Shown here: positions 41,020 to 43,698 of the stretch, piece after piece
Position numbering within the stretch: position 1 is the stretch's first letter
Layout of the letters: every line of letters starts with the position of its first letter
NCBI RefSeq assembly: GCF_036289405.1
Contig: NZ_JAYFFI010000017.1
Span: 1-43,698, forward strand
DNA length: 43,698 bases
Reading direction: 5' to 3'
Origin: Pseudoramibacter faecis
Lineage (GTDB): Bacteria > Bacillota > Clostridia > Eubacteriales > Eubacteriaceae
Notes under the pieces: model-generated
What the model saw: the letters and a program-made list of their open reading frames with translations, nothing else
What the model was told of the DNA's origin: nothing
Databases searched by the model: none
Made by a program: the position numbers and the translations under genes

Positions 41020-41496
41020 ATGGCTGATCGTTACATTGCCTATTACAAAGCACCTTTTGGTCTTTTGCTGTTGGAATCTACAGAGGATGTGCTGCTTCGC
41101 TGCAAATGGGTAGAAGATAAGACAAAGCCGGAGACGGAGACCCGTCCTATTTTGGAAGAAGCCAAAAGTCAGCTGGCAGAATATTTTGACGGCAAGCGCC
41201 AAACATTCAATCTGTCGATCAACGCCCTGGGAACGGCATTTCAAAAAAAGGTGTGGAAGGTCCTCAGAACCATCCCGTACGGTGAAATTCAAACGTATCA
41301 GGATATTGCCGACGCCATCGACAATCCGACGGCACCGCGGGCGGTCGGGCGTGCCAACAATAAAAACCCGCTGCAGATCATCATTCCCTGTCACCGGGTG
41401 ATCGCCACCAGTGGCCTGCTCACCGGCTATGCCGGCGGCGTCGAGATTAAAAAAGATTTATTGGATCTCGAACGAAAAAATTTACGCAACTTTTAA
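41020..41496 (+). CDS. ogt: Methylated-DNA-[protein]-cysteine S-methyltransferase
   Basis: A 158-residue suicide repair protein that moves the alkyl group from O6-alkylguanine to its own cysteine. The active-site block IIPCHRVI (Cys about 124) is intact, with the helix-turn-helix IPYGEIQTYQDIADAI and the arginine finger region RAVGRANNKNP before it, and the closing YAGGVEIKKDLLDLE. Length is that of the short OGT form. AAGGAGG lies ten bases before the ATG. It precedes the phasin-like gene by 57 bases and could share the transcript. Confidence 0.95.
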   Translation: MADRYIAYYKAPFGLLLLESTEDVLLRCKWVEDKTKPETETRPILEEAKSQLAEYFDGKRQTFNLSINALGTAFQKKVWKVLRTIPYGEIQTYQDIADAIDNPTAPRAVGRANNKNPLQIIIPCHRVIATSGLLTGYAGGVEIKKDLLDLERKNLRNF

Positions 41497-41553
41497 TACA
41501 TTAGGTTGACGCTTCAAATCAACAGAAGCAGCATCCGTTTAAGGAGGAAAATC

Positions 41554-41916
41554 ATGGCTAACATTAATTTTGGAGAAGAAATGAAAAAAATCGTGCTCGC
41601 CGGTGTCGGCGCTGCAGCTGTCACCGCCGAAAAGGCCGAACAGCTCATCAATTACTGTGTTGAAAAAGGAGAAATCACCGTCGAGCAGGGCAAGGTGATG
41701 AACGAAGAACTCAAGCGCAATGTGAAAGACGGCATGCAGACCGCCAAGGAAAAGGTTCAGGCCACCAAGGATCGCTTCCAGGGCAAGGTCAGTCTCGACG
41801 ATTTGATGAAATCTGTGGATAATCTGTCACCGGAGGATCTCCAGACATTAAAGGATAAAATTGCAGCCAGCGAAACCCCTGGGGATGCAGCAGACGCAGA
41901 CAGCGATGCCAAATAA
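41554..41916 (+). CDS. Phasin-like small protein
   Basis: A 120-residue, highly charged, alpha-helical protein (FGEEMKKIVLAGVGAAAVTAEKAEQLINYCVEKGEI...). It fits the phasin-superfamily small proteins that often precede AarF/UbiB genes in clostridia. No signal peptide. AAGGAGG lies six bases before the ATG at 41554. Its stop overlaps the likely start of the kinase gene, so the two are coupled. Function is unproven; a membrane- or granule-surface role is only suggested by the family name. Confidence 0.75.
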   Translation: MANINFGEEMKKIVLAGVGAAAVTAEKAEQLINYCVEKGEITVEQGKVMNEELKRNVKDGMQTAKEKVQATKDRFQGKVSLDDLMKSVDNLSPEDLQTLKDKIAASETPGDAADADSDAK

Positions 41917-43546
41917 AGAATCGGTCGTCCCGCAGGTATCCGGCCGCCGTCAGCGCAGCTACCGGCACCGGCGTCTGCGGGAAATCATGGCCATTCTCTC
42001 CCGTCATGAGATCACCAAGGGGATCACCCCGGTCAAACTGCGGGCGATCATTGAAGATCTCGGGCCTACCTTTGTTAAACTCGGGCAAATTCTGTCCATG
42101 CGCCAGGACATTTTGCCCAAAAGCTATTGCGACGAATTAGAAAAACTCAGAACCGATGTGAAACCTTTGCCTTTTGCCACCATTGTTTCGGAAATTGAGC
42201 ATGCCTATGGGGAACGGGCGAAGGTTCTTTTTGCGTCCATCGATCACACCCCGCTGGGCTCCGCCTCCATCGCCCAGGTGCACCGCGCCGTCATGCGCGA
42301 CGGCACCGAAGTAGCCATCAAGGTGCAGCGCCCTGACGCCTATGAAACCATGGCGATCGATATGGCCATTCTGGAACGCCTCACCGGGCTGATTCAGCGG
42401 TTTTCCCCCACCGGCGACGTCATCGATTTCAAGGCGGTGCTCGCCGAAATCTGGAACACGGCCAAACAGGAAATGGATTTCTTGATTGAAGCCCAAAACG
42501 CCGAACACTTTGCCGCCGATAATGCCGGCATTGCCTATGTCGGCAGCCCGAAGATTTTCCATCATTTCACCACCTCCAAGGTGCTAATGATGAGCGATGT
42601 CAAGGGAATCGCCATCGACGATATTGCCGCCCTGACCGAGCAGGGCTACGACTTGAAAGAGATCGCCGAGAAACTGGCCGAGAATTACATCAAACAGGTG
42701 ATCGACGACGCCTTTTTCCACGCGGATCCCCATCCGGGGAACATCCGCATTCACGAAGGCAAGATTATCTGGATCGATCTGGGCATGATGGGCACTTTAT
42801 CCCGGCGTGACTGCGACTTGTTCCGCGACGCCATCGCCGCCGTCGGCACCAAGGATGTGGATGGCTTCAAAACCATGCTGCTCAATCTGGGCGAACACAG
42901 CCAGCCCATCGACCATTCGCGGCTTTACGCCGATCTGGCCGACCTCATGGATGGATACGGCAACGTCAACATCGGGGAAATGAACCTGTCCGAGCTGATG
43001 CAAAAAGCCCTGCAGATCGCCGCCTATCATCATATCGCTATGCCCCGCAGCGTAACGATGCTGGCCCGCTCGGTGATGACGATGGAAGGCGTGATCGCCA
43101 TGCTCGATCCGGACATCAGCATCATCGAGGTGATGGCCCGCCACGTCGCCCAGAAATCCCCGCTGAACATGGATTACCGCCAGATCGCCCGGCATCTGCT
43201 CCACGATTCGGCAGCGGCCGGCAAGAGTGCATTGGACATCCCCGTGTATCTGGCCGATCTGCTCAAATCCACCCTTAAGGGCCAGTCCAAGGTCAACCTG
43301 GAGCTCATCGGCAGTGAGGAACCTCTGAAAAAAGTGGAGCGCATGGTTAACCGGTTAGTCACGGCCATCATCACCGCAGCGCTGCTCATCGGTTCCAGCT
43401 TCATTGCCACCACCCGGATGAAGCCCACGTTTATGGGGATCCCGCTGCTGGGATTCATCGGTTTTTTCGCCGCTATCATTCTCGGCAGCACCACCCTGAT
43501 CAGTATTTACCGCAGTCAGCGCAAACGCAAAAAACGCCGGTTTTAA
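41906..43546 (+). CDS. ABC1/AarF/UbiB-family atypical kinase
   Basis: A protein of about 546 residues. The KxGQ motif reads GPTFVKLGQILSMRQDILP. The Ala-rich loop PLGSASIAQVHRA, the lysine in VAIKVQRP, HADPHPGN and the metal-binding DLG in WIDLGMMG follow in order. Two C-terminal hydrophobic helices (about 495-540) anchor it in the membrane. UbiB-type kinases support isoprenoid lipid or quinone metabolism; the substrate in a clostridium is unknown. I start it at 41906, where the ATG overlaps the upstream stop codon; an in-frame ATG at 41885 is possible. Confidence 0.92.
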   Translation: MPNKESVVPQVSGRRQRSYRHRRLREIMAILSRHEITKGITPVKLRAIIEDLGPTFVKLGQILSMRQDILPKSYCDELEKLRTDVKPLPFATIVSEIEHAYGERAKVLFASIDHTPLGSASIAQVHRAVMRDGTEVAIKVQRPDAYETMAIDMAILERLTGLIQRFSPTGDVIDFKAVLAEIWNTAKQEMDFLIEAQNAEHFAADNAGIAYVGSPKIFHHFTTSKVLMMSDVKGIAIDDIAALTEQGYDLKEIAEKLAENYIKQVIDDAFFHADPHPGNIRIHEGKIIWIDLGMMGTLSRRDCDLFRDAIAAVGTKDVDGFKTMLLNLGEHSQPIDHSRLYADLADLMDGYGNVNIGEMNLSELMQKALQIAAYHHIAMPRSVTMLARSVMTMEGVIAMLDPDISIIEVMARHVAQKSPLNMDYRQIARHLLHDSAAAGKSALDIPVYLADLLKSTLKGQSKVNLELIGSEEPLKKVERMVNRLVTAIITAALLIGSSFIATTRMKPTFMGIPLLGFIGFFAAIILGSTTLISIYRSQRKRKKRRF

Positions 43547-43610
43547 CCGGTAAATTCATCTTTTTAAACTCTAATATAAATTTTCAACTATCTTTTCAAA
43601 AGTCTTTATA

Positions 43611-43650
43611 TGCCGGTATAGCCTGTTGTTTCAGGCATTTCCGGCATTTT
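43611..43650 (+). terminator. Terminator after the kinase gene
   Basis: TGCCGG pairs with CCGGCA with an inner stem GCCTG/CAGGC, followed by TTTT. The last 48 bases to the window edge show no gene. Confidence 0.65.
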
Positions 43651-43698
43651 GTGTATCGGGAGATACTCACATATTTTCTTAAATCTGCTTGTGTTTTC

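Noticed and set aside
1..43698. CRISPR array, prophage or insertion sequence
   Set aside because: No regularly spaced repeats, transposase, integrase or phage structural genes were seen on either strand.

Overview
The window looks like a chromosomal segment of an anaerobic, fermentative, GC-rich Firmicute of class Clostridia, most like the Eubacteriaceae. That placement is an inference. It rests on pyruvate:ferredoxin oxidoreductase, 4-hydroxybutyryl-CoA dehydratase, rubrerythrin, a flavodiiron protein, ECF-type vitamin transporters with riboswitches, DnaD/DnaC-type replication loaders, and strong AGGAGG ribosome binding sites. Genes are dense on both strands. I see no insertion sequence, prophage or CRISPR array.

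Left part (1-14.5 kb). The window opens in the last 56 codons of a PduB-like bacterial microcompartment shell protein. A frameshifted flavin-reductase pseudogene follows. Next come minus-strand catabolic genes: a sugar-phosphate-isomerase-like TIM barrel, an AGCS sodium/amino acid symporter, a BCCT transporter for quaternary amines, an iron alcohol dehydrogenase, a sigma-54-dependent activator, 4-hydroxybutyryl-CoA dehydratase with all four cluster ligands, and a 1170-residue pyruvate:ferredoxin oxidoreductase.

Middle (14.5-25 kb). A GntR/FCD and a TetR regulator are transcribed divergently from the oxidoreductase gene. A folate transporter (FolT) gene under a tetrahydrofolate riboswitch follows, then a polysaccharide deacetylase, murI and trmO. 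A minus-strand five-gene run encodes two MalY/PatB-type PLP enzymes, an NhaC-family antiporter, RidA and an FMN-binding protein. It faces a divergent XRE regulator across a stretch with four AAAGTK repeats.

Oxygen-related island (25.3-31.2 kb). Rubrerythrin faces a nitronate-monooxygenase-like enzyme, an Rrf2 regulator broken by one frameshift in an A5 run, a 639-residue fusion of acyl-CoA dehydrogenase + EtfA FAD domain + rubredoxin, and the flavodiiron protein FprA. The most interesting hypothesis in the window is that the fusion and FprA form a short path from acyl-CoA to oxygen through rubredoxin.

Right part (31.2-43.7 kb). A GH114-like lipoprotein gene lies between two copies of the 3' end of a metallo-beta-lactamase-fold (WalJ-like) gene, which suggests a duplication or recombination event. 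Then come a coiled-coil cell-wall hydrolase and murA, a dnaD-dnaC operon, a membrane-anchored XRE regulator, mscL with a zinc ribbon, queT under a preQ1 riboswitch, tRNA-Gln(CUG), an alkyltransferase, a phasin-like protein and an ABC1/UbiB kinase overlapping it.
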